Assembly: GCA_947503005.1 (NCBI GenBank)
Contig: CANNCA010000003.1
Span: forward strand, 1 to 64,000
Direction: 5' to 3'
DNA: 64,000 nt
Origin: an uncultured Flavobacteriaceae bacterium
GTDB lineage: Bacteria; Bacteroidota; Bacteroidia; Flavobacteriales; Flavobacteriaceae
Below are positions 24,719-33,633 of the stretch, in pieces. The position numbers and the translations under genes were made by a program. Numbering within the stretch: position 1 is the first letter of the stretch; every line of letters begins with the position of its first letter. The notes beneath the pieces are model-generated. The model did not search any database, was not told the origin of the DNA, and saw nothing but the letters and a program-made list of their open reading frames with translations.

Positions 24719-25996
24719 TTAAAAAATAGCGTCTACCGCCGCGATAGTCTCATCCAAGTCGGCATAACTAAGCGCATCGTTCAAGAAATAGCTTTCGAAA
24801 GCACTTGGCGGAAGGTAAATACCCTTTTCGAGCATTCCGTGAAAGTACTTTTTAAACGAATCGTTGTTTCCTTTTGCAGAAGTGGCAAAGTCTACAACTG
24901 GCTCATCTGTAAAATGCAATGAAATCATGCTGCCAAAGCGATTGATTTGATAGGGAATATCTTTTCTTCGCAAAACGTTATCAAAACCTTCGTGCAAATG
25001 TTCCGCCTTATCGGCCAAACTTTCGAAGACTTCCGGTCGGTTGTTCAATTCCGTCAGCATTGCAAGGCCAGCACTCATAGCAAGAGGATTTCCGCTTAAA
25101 GTGCCTGCTTGGTAAACAGGACCGTTGGGAGCTAAATGATCCATGATTTCGGTTCTTGCAGCAAAAGCTCCCACAGGGAGGCCTCCTCCAATTACTTTTC
25201 CGAACATCACGATATCCGCATTTATACCTAAAACTTCTTGCGCGCCACCTTTTCCTAATCGGAATCCGGTCATAACCTCATCGAATAATAAAAGAACACC
25301 TTCTCGGTTACAAAGTTCTCGTAAGCCATGAATAAATTCATCCTTGGGAATAATACAACCCATATTGCCCGCAACGGGTTCAATGATGATCGCAGCGATT
25401 TCACCTTTGTTGGCTTCAACCAGTTTTTGAACTCCTTCCAAATCATTGTAATCGGACAAAAGCGTATCCTTGGCAGTTCCTTGAGTTACACCAGGACTAT
25501 TAGGACTCCCAAAAGTGACCGCTCCACTACCCGCTTGAATCAAAAAAGAATCGGAATGGCCGTGATAGCAACCAGCAAATTTGATGATTTTGTCTTTTCC
25601 GGTATATCCTCGTGCCAAACGAACGGCACTCATACAGGCCTCTGTACCACTATTTACAAAACGGATTTTATCAATATTCGGCACCATGGAAACCGCCAGT
25701 TTCGCCAATTCGGTTTCAATTTCCGTAGGCATTCCGAAAGAAGTCCCTTTTTTCGCCTTTTCGATGACAGCATTGATGACTGGGTCATAGGCATGCCCCA
25801 AGATCAAAGGGCCCCAAGAGGCAATATAATCGATCAATCGATTACCATCTTCATCGTAGAGATAGGCGCCTTTGGCTTCTTTAACAAAGATGGGGTTTCC
25901 CCCTACTGCTTTAAAAGCTCTCACGGGAGAATTCACTCCACCCGGAATGTATTTTTTCGCCTCTTGAAATAGAGCACTACTTCTTTGATACAGCAT
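24719..25996 (-). CDS. hemL: Glutamate-1-semialdehyde 2,1-aminomutase
   Basis: A 425-residue PLP enzyme of the C5 haem/tetrapyrrole pathway, converting glutamate-1-semialdehyde to 5-aminolevulinate in the cytosol. Family features are full length: [11 protein letters not shown] near the N-terminus, [34 protein letters not shown] and the PLP-Lys region [15 protein letters not shown]. It shares one base with the preceding glucosaminidase gene (stop/start ATG overlap), so it is the last gene of a minus-strand operon with the HExxH, ACC-deaminase-like and glucosaminidase genes. No other haem genes are in the window. Confidence 0.97.
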   Translation of the reverse strand: MLYQRSSALFQEAKKYIPGGVNSPVRAFKAVGGNPIFVKEAKGAYLYDEDGNRLIDYIASWGPLILGHAYDPVINAVIEKAKKGTSFGMPTEIETELAKLAVSMVPNIDKIRFVNSGTEACMSAVRLARGYTGKDKIIKFAGCYHGHSDSFLIQAGSGAVTFGSPNSPGVTQGTAKDTLLSDYNDLEGVQKLVEANKGEIAAIIIEPVAGNMGCIIPKDEFIHGLRELCNREGVLLLFDEVMTGFRLGKGGAQEVLGINADIVMFGKVIGGGLPVGAFAARTEIMDHLAPNGPVYQAGTLSGNPLAMSAGLAMLTELNNRPEVFESLADKAEHLHEGFDNVLRRKDIPYQINRFGSMISLHFTDEPVVDFATSAKGNNDSFKKYFHGMLEKGIYLPPSAFESYFLNDALSYADLDETIAAVDAIF

Positions 25997-26853
25997 TAGT
26001 TATTGAAATTTTCAGTCTTTACCGTAAGCTTTTGACCCACCTTGATTGAGTTATCATAGAGATAATTCCAGCGTTTTATGTCATCTACGGATACAGCATA
26101 TTTTCTGGAAATCGAATATAGCGTATCCCCTTCTTTCACTATGTGCTTATCGACCGAGGGCTTTCTTACGGCAACTTCCTTGGCCTTCACTTTTCGGCCA
26201 TAATCATCGCCGAGAACATTACGGTCGTACTTGTAAAGCTCATGAGTTTCTATCAGACTGATCAATTTGTTGGGATAACGTTTGTCAGTGGCATAACCAG
26301 CTTTCTTCAGTCCGTAGGCCCATTTTTTATAATCGTCCTTTCGCAGTTCAAAAAGAGAACCGTAGCGAGAACGATTTTTTAAAAAGAGACTATGATCGCG
26401 GTACGAATACATCGGATGGTTGTATTTTCGAAAGCACTCCCCTTTTTCGTCATCATCATGAAAATCATAATCACCCTGCCAACCGGTATGGCATTTGATT
26501 CCGAAATGGTTATTGGTTTTGAGGGCGAGTTCGCCTTTGCCAAACCCGCTTTCCAGCAGGCCCTGGGCCAAAGTAATACTAGCAGGAATGCCGAAGGCTT
26601 TCATCTCTAACTGTGCAACTTCCGAGAAGGTCTGCACATATTCGGTAATTGAACCAATTTCAAATCGAACAAATTTACCGGTATCTTCAGGAAGTACATA
26701 CAGCCCACCATCATCGACCTTTTTTTCAGTTACATCCTTTTTAGGAGTAGATACCGCACGTTCATTTCCGCTGCCGTAGGTGACACGCTGTTTGACTTTA
26801 CAACCAATTAAAAAAGTGCCTAAAACCGCAATTAAAGCCAGTCGTCTTATCAT
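25996..26853 (-). CDS. Glucosaminidase-domain LysM lipoprotein
   Basis: A 285-residue lipoprotein (lipobox LIGC, Cys18). After a short linker comes a FlgJ/LytG-type glucosaminidase domain (about 75-205), with the likely catalytic Glu in [14 protein letters not shown] and the motifs NNHFGIKCH and [17 protein letters not shown]-terminal LysM motif (about 236-281: [14 protein letters not shown], then [11 protein letters not shown]) binds peptidoglycan. The protein probably cleaves glycan strands at the outer membrane side of the wall for remodelling. It overlaps the ACC-deaminase-like gene by 4 bp and hemL by 1 bp. This gene order is common in Flavobacteriaceae. Confidence 0.93.
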   Translation of the reverse strand: MIRRLALIAVLGTFLIGCKVKQRVTYGSGNERAVSTPKKDVTEKKVDDGGLYVLPEDTGKFVRFEIGSITEYVQTFSEVAQLEMKAFGIPASITLAQGLLESGFGKGELALKTNNHFGIKCHTGWQGDYDFHDDDEKGECFRKYNHPMYSYRDHSLFLKNRSRYGSLFELRKDDYKKWAYGLKKAGYATDKRYPNKLISLIETHELYKYDRNVLGDDYGRKVKAKEVAVRKPSVDKHIVKEGDTLYSISRKYAVSVDDIKRWNYLYDNSIKVGQKLTVKTENFNN

Positions 26854-27755
26854 ATTTGAATCAGGGGTAAGTTTTTCTTTTTCAATTTTAGGTTCATTCC
26901 AACTATACTTTGAAGTCCTCCAGTATGAATGGCCAAAATCTTGGTTTTCGGTCGAAAGTGGTCTTTTTTGACCATATCCAAAATACCATACAGCAGCTTC
27001 CCGGTATAAATCGGGTCCAAAGGAATTTGGGTTTTACTTTTAAACTCATTTATGAAATCAATGAGCTCTAATGTAACCTTTGCGTACCCACCAAAATGAT
27101 AATCGGTTTGCAATTGCCAATTTTCCTTATGGGCAAATTTACGAATATCTTCCTTTAAAAAATCCCCTTTTAATGCAGGAAAGCCTAAAACACGCTGTTT
27201 GTCGCCCGCCGAATTGCTAATTCCTGCAATTGTACCCCCTGTTCCAATGGAAGTACAAATCACATCAAAATGACTATCGTCAGCCGTAAGTATTTCTTCA
27301 CATCCCTTGACCGCTAAAAGATTCGAACCTCCTTCAGGCAATCGGTAAAAAGGGCCAAATACAGCTTTTAGACTCTTAATTTCTGAAGGATTTTCTTTTT
27401 CGCGATAAGCATCCCTAGAAATAAAGTGAAACTGCATTCCGTGCGCATACGCCAATTTCAAGGTTGGATTTTCTTGCCATTTATCTTCTAACTCTTCACC
27501 TCGGACAACACCTACTGTTTTCAGTCCTGCTGTTTTTCCAGCATAGGCTGTTGCTGCAATATGATTCGAAAAGGCACCGCCATAAGTCAAAATCTTATCG
27601 AAACCCTGTTTTCTGGCGTCGAGTAGATTGTATTTTAGTTTTCGGAATTTATTCCCTGAAATCAATGGATGAGTTTGGTCTTCACGTTTTAAAGTAAGCG
27701 AAACCCTCTTTTCTTGTAAAATGGAAAGACCAACAGTTTGATTCTGAGTATGCAC
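26850..27755 (-). CDS. 1-aminocyclopropane-1-carboxylate deaminase / D-cysteine desulfhydrase family protein
   Basis: A 301-residue PLP enzyme of the tryptophan-synthase-beta fold. The PLP lysine is in SGNKFRKLKY (Lys36), followed by the phosphate-facing GGAFSNH (59-65) and the Ser/Thr loop SIGTGGTIAGIS. The N-terminus is short compared with plant and Pseudomonas ACC deaminases, as in most Bacteroidota members. Substrate choice (ACC, D-cysteine or another D-amino acid) depends on a few active-site residues I cannot assign safely. It is second in the operon, 18 bp after the HExxH gene and overlapping the glucosaminidase gene by 4 bp. Confidence 0.88.
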   Translation of the reverse strand: MHTQNQTVGLSILQEKRVSLTLKREDQTHPLISGNKFRKLKYNLLDARKQGFDKILTYGGAFSNHIAATAYAGKTAGLKTVGVVRGEELEDKWQENPTLKLAYAHGMQFHFISRDAYREKENPSEIKSLKAVFGPFYRLPEGGSNLLAVKGCEEILTADDSHFDVICTSIGTGGTIAGISNSAGDKQRVLGFPALKGDFLKEDIRKFAHKENWQLQTDYHFGGYAKVTLELIDFINEFKSKTQIPLDPIYTGKLLYGILDMVKKDHFRPKTKILAIHTGGLQSIVGMNLKLKKKNLPLIQI

Positions 27756-27773
27756 CTAAGTCGCTTAAACCCC

Positions 27774-28097
27774 TCAAAGGTACTTTATAAAGCTGAAAGG
27801 CTTTCTATCATGAGGATAATTCAAATTATGCTCATTCGCATAAGCCTCTTGTTCAAAACTTATCCTTTGGTAGCCCTTGTAAAAGCTAAGACAGAAAAGA
27901 CTTCGTACTAACCATTCGGAAATGTATACGATGTAGAATGGAAGTATCAACAGCTCCAATTGCTGTTTCAAGTGTATTCTTTCGTGATTTATAAGAACAC
28001 TATCTTCTTTCAGCGCACCATTCTTGAGAATAATGAAAGGCCAGACTGAAAGGCCAACGTAGTTTTTGTAGAAAAAATGTTTAAAGACTAAAATCAT
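27774..28097 (-). CDS. Small HExxH-motif membrane-associated protein
   Basis: A 107-residue protein carrying HERIH at residues 38-42 (HExxH, a zinc-metalloprotease signature). A hydrophobic segment follows (about 49-73), then a second acidic cluster FEQEAYANE (81-89), which could supply the third ligand as in gluzincins or in M56/M48-like peptidases. At this size it is a minimal membrane-associated relative rather than a full protease. I know similar short conserved proteins in Flavobacteria only as hypothetical. It is the first gene of the operon ending with hemL and has a good promoter (28123-28153). Confidence 0.8.
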   Translation of the reverse strand: MILVFKHFFYKNYVGLSVWPFIILKNGALKEDSVLINHERIHLKQQLELLILPFYIVYISEWLVRSLFCLSFYKGYQRISFEQEAYANEHNLNYPHDRKPFSFIKYL

Positions 28098-28122
28098 AAA
28101 TCAGCTTTAAAACGACTTTTAA

Positions 28123-28153
28123 CAAATTTAATTGTTATGCGTAAATACTCCAA
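28123..28153 (-). promoter_or_regulatory. Promoter of the HExxH-...-hemL operon
   Basis: On the minus strand TTG (28151-28153) is followed after 20 nt by TAAATTTG (28123-28130), a full match to TAnnTTTG. The predicted start is about 20 nt before the ATG at 28097. Confidence 0.6.
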
Positions 28154-28242
28154 CCTAACTCAAATATGTTGCCAACAATTGTATTTATTCGTTCAAAGGC
28201 TTGGATTGCCCCATTAAATCGACGTTCGGATACAGTACATAG

Positions 28243-28452
<210 letters not shown>

Positions 28453-28527
28453 AAACTCCTAGCTTCGGCACGGTTTTTGAGATTTATTAATGAAAATATT
28501 CTTGACGAATTGCAAAAAACAATTACT

Positions 28528-29121
28528 ATGAAAAAAATGAAGATTCTCGTTATACCGATGCTTGTGGTACTTTTTTTAAGCTCCTGTACGTCAGTTCGGG
28601 TTTTATCAGATTATGACAAAACTGCGAACTTCAGTGAATTTAAGTCTTATGCGTTTTACAAAACCGGTATCGACAAAGCTCAAATCTCCGATTTAGATAA
28701 AAAACGAATTCTACGGGCCATAGAAACTGAAATGAGTTCAAGAGGTTTCGTAAAATCAGATTCCCCTGATATTCTAGTAAGCATCTTCACCAAAGAACGC
28801 GAGCAAGTGGACGTTTACAACAACAACTTCGGTTGGGGTTGGGGCGGCTGGGGCTGGGGTTGGGGTGGTTTTGGTCCAGGTTGGGGCTGGGGCGGTTGGG
28901 GCCCTGGTTGGGGCTGGGGTGGCAACGCCGTTAGCACGAGAACCGAAGGTTCACTATATATTGACTTCATTGATGCCAAAAACAAAGAATTGGTTTGGCA
29001 GGGTAAAGGTGTAGGCACACTGGGCAACACTAAAAATATTGAAAAGAAAGAAGCGCGTATTCAAGAATTCGTTTCCGAGATTCTACAGCAATATCCTCCA
29101 AATGCAATAGCTTCAAAATAG
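28528..29121 (+). CDS. DUF4136 lipoprotein with Gly/Trp-rich insert
   Basis: A 197-residue outer-membrane-type lipoprotein; the signal ends with the lipobox LSSC at Cys20. A longer in-frame TTG start at 28477 would bury the signal peptide, so ATG 28528 is preferred. The DUF4136 domain (TANFSEFKSYAFYK ... ALVW-like strands) is interrupted by about 30 residues of almost pure Gly/Trp/Phe/Pro (GWGWGG repeats, nt 28831-28922), probably a flexible surface loop. The strands resume with GSLYIDFIDAKNKELVWQG. The function of DUF4136 is unknown; it is abundant in Bacteroidota. A strong terminator follows. Confidence 0.9.
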   Translation: MKKMKILVIPMLVVLFLSSCTSVRVLSDYDKTANFSEFKSYAFYKTGIDKAQISDLDKKRILRAIETEMSSRGFVKSDSPDILVSIFTKEREQVDVYNNNFGWGWGGWGWGWGGFGPGWGWGGWGPGWGWGGNAVSTRTEGSLYIDFIDAKNKELVWQGKGVGTLGNTKNIEKKEARIQEFVSEILQQYPPNAIASK

Positions 29122-29126
29122 TTTAC

Positions 29127-29150
29127 AAACCGCCTCAGGGCGGTTTTTTT
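29127..29150 (+). terminator. Intrinsic terminator
   Basis: An 8-bp stem AAACCGCC/GGCGGTTT with a TCAG loop and a run of seven Ts, directly behind the DUF4136 gene. Confidence 0.9.
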
Positions 29151-29225
29151 ATGCCTTCTCTTAACATTTTAGAATCCTATTTTCGAAATCGATTTTCGTA
29201 ACTTTACGCAAGAAAATCAAAGTAC

Positions 29226-30977
29226 GTGTCATACGAAAGCAACCCTATTTTAGATAAGCTTCCAGAGCACTTGAAGCAATTTATCAAACCTCAAGATTAT
29301 GAGGATTATACTGCTATTGACCAAGCGGTTTGGCGCTATGTTATGCGTAAGAACGTAGATTATTTAAGTAAGGTAGCCCATAAATCCTATCTAGACGGAC
29401 TTCAAAAAACGGGCATTTCAATTGACCATATTCCGAATATGTACGGCATGAACCGAATTCTGCAAGAAATAGGCTGGGCAGCGGTAGCCGTTGATGGCTT
29501 TATCCCTCCAGCTGCCTTTATGGAGTTTCAAGCCTACAATGTTCTGGTCATTGCCGCCGACATTCGTCAATTGGAACATATTGAATATACACCTGCCCCA
29601 GACATCATACACGAAGGTGCAGGGCATGCACCCATCATTGCAAATCCTGAATACGCAGAGTATCTAAGACGTTTTGGAGAAATTGGGTGCAAAGCGATTT
29701 CCAGTGCTAAAGATTTTGAATTATACGAGGCAGTACGCCATCTTTCTATCATCAAAGAAGCTTCAGGAACTCCACAAAATGAAATTGAAAAAGCTCAGAA
29801 GCTTATTGAAGAACTTCAAGATAATATGGGGGAACCAAGCGAAATGGCACTCATACGAAATCTCCATTGGTGGACGGTCGAGTACGGATTAATCGGTACG
29901 GTTGAAAACCCAAAAATTTATGGAGCAGGATTATTATCATCTATAGGCGAAAGTGCTTGGTGCATGACCGATGAAGTGAAAAAAGTACCCTACTCAATTG
30001 CTGCGGCCAATACATCATTCGATATAACAAAACCGCAACCGCAGCTTTTCGTCACTCCCAATTTTGCCTTTCTCAGTCAAGTTTTGGAAGAATTTGCAAA
30101 TTCAATGGCAGTTAGAACCGGAGGATTGAGTGGAATACAAAAATTGATCAATTCCAAAGAACTTGGTACTATAGAACTGAACACCGGCCTACAAATTTCC
30201 GGTAATTTTGATAGAGTAATCGCCCATGAGAACAAACCTGTATTTTTTCAAACCATGGGGCCGACGGCACTTTCTTTCCGAAATAAGGAGCTGGTGGGCC
30301 ACAGTACGCTACAACATCATGACGGTTTTGGTTCTCCGATGGGCAGTCTAAAGGGAATCAATTTAGCGATAGAGGATATGAGTCCCAGAGACCTAAAAGC
30401 CTATAATATTTTTGAAGGCCAGACGATAACGCTAGAATTTGAAGGCGAAATCAAAATTTCAGGTGAAATCATTACGGGCACCCGAAACCTTAAAGGTGAA
30501 ATCATCCTCATCACTTTTCGCAACTGTTCCGTTTACCACAGGAAAAAAATACTTTTCAAATCCGATGAAAGATTATACAGTATGGCTGTTGGTCAACATA
30601 TTGTATCGGCATTTAACGGGCCAGCAGATTTAAAAAGTTTTGATTTGATCCACCATGAGATTTCTTCTACCACAATAAAAACCAAAGTATCGCCCGAAAG
30701 ACAAATATTGGAAAAATACTATCGTCAAATTCGAGAATTTCGGGAGGGTGTCAATACTACCATATCTCGTCACAAAGTTTTTGAACAAATAGCAAGGGAG
30801 TTTCCGAACGATTGGCTCTTGCCAATTGAATTATATGAACTGGCCAAAACCAATGGCGATAATGATTTTGCTAAAGAAATATTCGAACACCTAGAAACTG
30901 TCAAACAGCGTAATCCAAAATTTGGGCATTTGATTGATGATGGTTTGAACCTTACCGATAAAAGTTTAGTAGCCTAA
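29226..30977 (+). CDS. Aromatic amino acid (phenylalanine 4-) hydroxylase, long Bacteroidota type
   Basis: A 583-residue protein starting with GTG at 29226. The first ~290 residues are a biopterin-dependent aromatic amino acid hydroxylase domain. The iron ligands are His129 and His134 in HEGAGHAP and Glu219 in WWTVEYGLIG. It should convert phenylalanine to tyrosine for phenylalanine breakdown. Ordinary bacterial enzymes are about 260-300 residues; this one carries an extra C-terminal half (about 300-583) without any fold I recognise. Long forms like this are typical of Bacteroidota. It overlaps the convergent DinB gene by 4 bp. Confidence 0.92.
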   Translation: MSYESNPILDKLPEHLKQFIKPQDYEDYTAIDQAVWRYVMRKNVDYLSKVAHKSYLDGLQKTGISIDHIPNMYGMNRILQEIGWAAVAVDGFIPPAAFMEFQAYNVLVIAADIRQLEHIEYTPAPDIIHEGAGHAPIIANPEYAEYLRRFGEIGCKAISSAKDFELYEAVRHLSIIKEASGTPQNEIEKAQKLIEELQDNMGEPSEMALIRNLHWWTVEYGLIGTVENPKIYGAGLLSSIGESAWCMTDEVKKVPYSIAAANTSFDITKPQPQLFVTPNFAFLSQVLEEFANSMAVRTGGLSGIQKLINSKELGTIELNTGLQISGNFDRVIAHENKPVFFQTMGPTALSFRNKELVGHSTLQHHDGFGSPMGSLKGINLAIEDMSPRDLKAYNIFEGQTITLEFEGEIKISGEIITGTRNLKGEIILITFRNCSVYHRKKILFKSDERLYSMAVGQHIVSAFNGPADLKSFDLIHHEISSTTIKTKVSPERQILEKYYRQIREFREGVNTTISRHKVFEQIAREFPNDWLLPIELYELAKTNGDNDFAKEIFEHLETVKQRNPKFGHLIDDGLNLTDKSLVA

Positions 30978-31609
30978 ACAACCCTACTTTTTAGAAATCT
31001 AATTTGGCCGTTATGGTTAGATTCATGTTCCACAACATGAAACCATTTACAGTAGTTATTTGTGGGTTGATTACCAAAAAACTTGGTTGATTCATAAAGC
31101 CAGGCATCATCGCGATTTTTAAGCTCATTTAAGGAGTATTCGCGTACTTCTGCTAGTTTGTCCAAATAAAATGAAGGTGACATACCCTTAAAAGTGGCGC
31201 GCCCTTTGTTCCCCAAATTACCTGCGGCATCCCACATTTCATCCGAAACTCCGAAACCAAGCTCTTTCTTAGAAATGCCTTTAAAGGTATCAATCTGATA
31301 GTAACGCTCCGTACCTGCCAAATGCATCAGCATGGCACCTATGGTATTTGAATGATCGTCTAAAAGAAAATCCAATTCTTTTTGACTGATATTCTGAACA
31401 TCTCTTAATATAGTGTCACGCATCCAGTCCATCATAGAAACCAAAATACTTACCTCCTTGGTATAACCGGTTCGTTTTCCAAATTCGTGAATTCCTCCGT
31501 CTATTGTAGGTTGTGAATGTTGTGCAAGACCCAAACTGGGTACAAGTAATCCTGCTCCTAAAACTCCTGTTGACTTAAAAAAATTTCTTCTGCTATTTGT
31601 TTTTGACAT
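30974..31609 (-). CDS. DinB-like protein with Tat signal
   Basis: A 211-residue protein with a twin-arginine signal (SRRNFFKSTGVLGAG, RR at 7-8) and a four-helix DinB domain. The probable metal-binding His residues are in MLMHLAGTERYYQ and in HVVEHESNHNGQI. DinB/YfiT proteins include thiol-S-transferases, but exported Tat-type members in Bacteroidota have no assigned role. Tat export suggests it binds its metal in the cytosol before secretion. It is monocistronic, with its end overlapping the phenylalanine hydroxylase gene. Confidence 0.88.
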   Translation of the reverse strand: MSKTNSRRNFFKSTGVLGAGLLVPSLGLAQHSQPTIDGGIHEFGKRTGYTKEVSILVSMMDWMRDTILRDVQNISQKELDFLLDDHSNTIGAMLMHLAGTERYYQIDTFKGISKKELGFGVSDEMWDAAGNLGNKGRATFKGMSPSFYLDKLAEVREYSLNELKNRDDAWLYESTKFFGNQPTNNYCKWFHVVEHESNHNGQIRFLKSRVV

Positions 31610-31757
31610 GGCTTGTTGTTTTTTGATTCACAATGAATGTAAAAACAATTTGAGAATCGTCGCTATACTTTGCAATACTTTAACGGAATATTGAACCAAT
31701 CCCCAACAGCTAATTCGTAGAAATACAGTATTTTAACTGTACTCAAATTCGTTTCAC

Positions 31758-33032
31758 ATGAAAACGTCACTTTATTTTTCATTTCTTGTTTTTATATGCT
31801 CTATGTCATTCGCCCAATTTGATACCAATTATGATGAAAATAAAGTTCCAGATTTCATTCTGCCAGATCCAGTAACAACTTTTGATGGAGAAAAGATTAC
31901 AACCGATACAGACTGGATTGAAAAACGAAGGCCAGAACTTTTTGAATTCTTCGAAAACAAAGTCTATGGTAAAGTTCCTGGAAACTTAGACAGCGTATCT
32001 TTCAGAATACTGGAAGAAAATGAGAATGCGTTAGATGGAAAGGCAAAAAGAAAACAGGTGGAAGTAACTTTACTAAAAGGAAAAAAATCGGTTCGCTTTG
32101 TCATCCTGATATATCTTCCGAAGAAATCTTCTTCAGTTCCTGTTTTCTTGGGATATAATTTTTTTGGAAATCATACAATAACTACAGACCCTAATGTACT
32201 CATTTCAGGCGCTTGGGCCATGAACAGTTCCGATTTGGGTATTGACGAGCATCAGCTGACGGAAAAATCAAGAGGATTAAGAGCCCATCGTTGGGCAATT
32301 GATAAAATCATTGAAGAAGGCTTTGGTTTGGCTACTATTTATAACGGTGAAATCGATCCTGATAAAAATGACATGACCGATGGCATTCATGAATTATTTT
32401 ATAAGGAAGGACAAGAAACGCCACAGAAAAACGAATGGGGAAGTCTTTCAGCTTGGGCATTGGGCTATAGCAAGGCTTTGGATTATCTCGAAGAAGATAC
32501 CGATGTGGATGCCCGTAGAGTTATTGTGTTCGGGCATTCCCGCTTGGGGAAGACAGCGCTCTGGGCAGGAGCAACTGATACCAGATTCGCTGCGGTCATC
32601 AGTAACAATTCAGGATGCGGAGGGGCTGCATTATCAAAACGTAGATTCGGAGAAACTATTAATATTATCAACACTAGTTTCCCTCATTGGTTTTGCCGAA
32701 ACTTCAAGAATTACAATAATAATGAAGAAGCACTACCGATTGACCAACATCAGTTGCTTGCCCTTATTGCACCGCGACCACTTTATGTGGCAAGTGCCCA
32801 AGAAGACCAATGGGCCGACCCAAAAGGTGAATTTCTCTCTGCATATTACGCTTCAAAAGTTTATGGGTTATTCGGAAAAAAAGGTATATCTGAAGTTAAG
32901 ATGCCAGAAATTCATCAACCTATACACAACACCCTGGCCTATCATATCAGAGCCGGAAAGCACGACGTGACCGATTACGATTGGGAACAATATATCAAAT
33001 GGACTCGTGAAGTACTAAAAATCAATCCGTGA
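31758..33032 (+). CDS. CE15-like glucuronoyl esterase / acetylxylan-esterase-like hydrolase
   Basis: A 424-residue exported enzyme (signal 1-19) with the alpha/beta-hydrolase fold of carbohydrate esterase family 15. It has GHSRLGKTALWAG with the nucleophile Ser near residue 260, ISNNSGCGGAALSKRRFGE just after, and the catalytic His region RAGKHDVTDYDW near the C-terminus. CE15 enzymes split ester bonds between lignin alcohols and glucuronic acid on xylan; marine relatives may act on algal glucuronans. It stands outside a recognisable polysaccharide utilisation locus (no SusC/SusD here). The 3' end overlaps the convergent DUF4230 gene by 11 bp. Confidence 0.88.
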   Translation: MKTSLYFSFLVFICSMSFAQFDTNYDENKVPDFILPDPVTTFDGEKITTDTDWIEKRRPELFEFFENKVYGKVPGNLDSVSFRILEENENALDGKAKRKQVEVTLLKGKKSVRFVILIYLPKKSSSVPVFLGYNFFGNHTITTDPNVLISGAWAMNSSDLGIDEHQLTEKSRGLRAHRWAIDKIIEEGFGLATIYNGEIDPDKNDMTDGIHELFYKEGQETPQKNEWGSLSAWALGYSKALDYLEEDTDVDARRVIVFGHSRLGKTALWAGATDTRFAAVISNNSGCGGAALSKRRFGETINIINTSFPHWFCRNFKNYNNNEEALPIDQHQLLALIAPRPLYVASAQEDQWADPKGEFLSAYYASKVYGLFGKKGISEVKMPEIHQPIHNTLAYHIRAGKHDVTDYDWEQYIKWTREVLKINP

Positions 33033-33633
33033 TTTGAAGTTTGTCCAAATTATCAATGGATTCATTCCCGAACATAAATTTCCAGTTCAAAGAATTGGTC
33101 AAAACATAGAATTTTTGAAGCTCACTTAGCAAACGGTTCTCGGCATTTCTTTTCAAACTTGAGGCTTCTATCTTTTTCAACAAGGAAGCGTTTACATTTT
33201 TCTTGATTTTGTTATAATCGGATGCCCCGAACGGGTTTAGATAATCCGCAGTAACATCGTAATATTCAAAATCTGGATTGATCTTTATCTCAGGTTCAGG
33301 AATGCTTTTGATATACAGCGTTTTGTTTGCTTCGTCAATTTCAAAATCGATTTTGCTTAAATCGTAAGCAATGCCAACCTCGGCATTAACAACAACCAAG
33401 GCTTTTTTATCGGCCGTAATCAATGGGCCGAATAATTCTTGAGAGTCTTTATAGTTGTAGACTTCAGCAAAATGGCCTTCAGTAACGATGAGTTTCGAAA
33501 CGTTAGAAATTTGTTGCTCAATGAGCATTGAATTTTCCTGAAGGATTGATTTTTCCTTTTTGTCTTCCGAGCAAGCACGTAAAATGAAGACTATTGCCAA
33601 GGTAATAATTACACCAAGTAAAGTTTTTTTCAT
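33022..33633 (-). CDS. DUF4230 membrane-anchored protein
   Basis: A 203-residue protein with an N-terminal transmembrane segment (about 6-20, followed by a Cys) and a DUF4230 domain. The domain contains the usual KLIVTEGHFAEVYNYKDS, ALVVVNAEVGIAYDLSKIDF and NKTLYIKSIPEPEIKINPDFEYYD segments, each under 25 residues and conserved in Bacteroidota and Firmicutes. The function is unknown and the domain may be periplasmic. It overlaps the upstream GSCFA gene by 4 bp, so the two are co-translated, a pairing that is common in this group. Confidence 0.9.
   Translation of the reverse strand: MKKTLLGVIITLAIVFILRACSEDKKEKSILQENSMLIEQQISNVSKLIVTEGHFAEVYNYKDSQELFGPLITADKKALVVVNAEVGIAYDLSKIDFEIDEANKTLYIKSIPEPEIKINPDFEYYDVTADYLNPFGASDYNKIKKNVNASLLKKIEASSLKRNAENRLLSELQKFYVLTNSLNWKFMFGNESIDNLDKLQITD

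Noticed and set aside
25328-25972. 214-codon antisense frame in hemL
   Set aside because: It lies opposite a fully conserved HemL and shows no protein family character.
28815-29030. Proline/glutamine-rich antisense frame in the DUF4136 gene
   Set aside because: It is the reverse complement of the Gly/Trp repeat and has no independent support.
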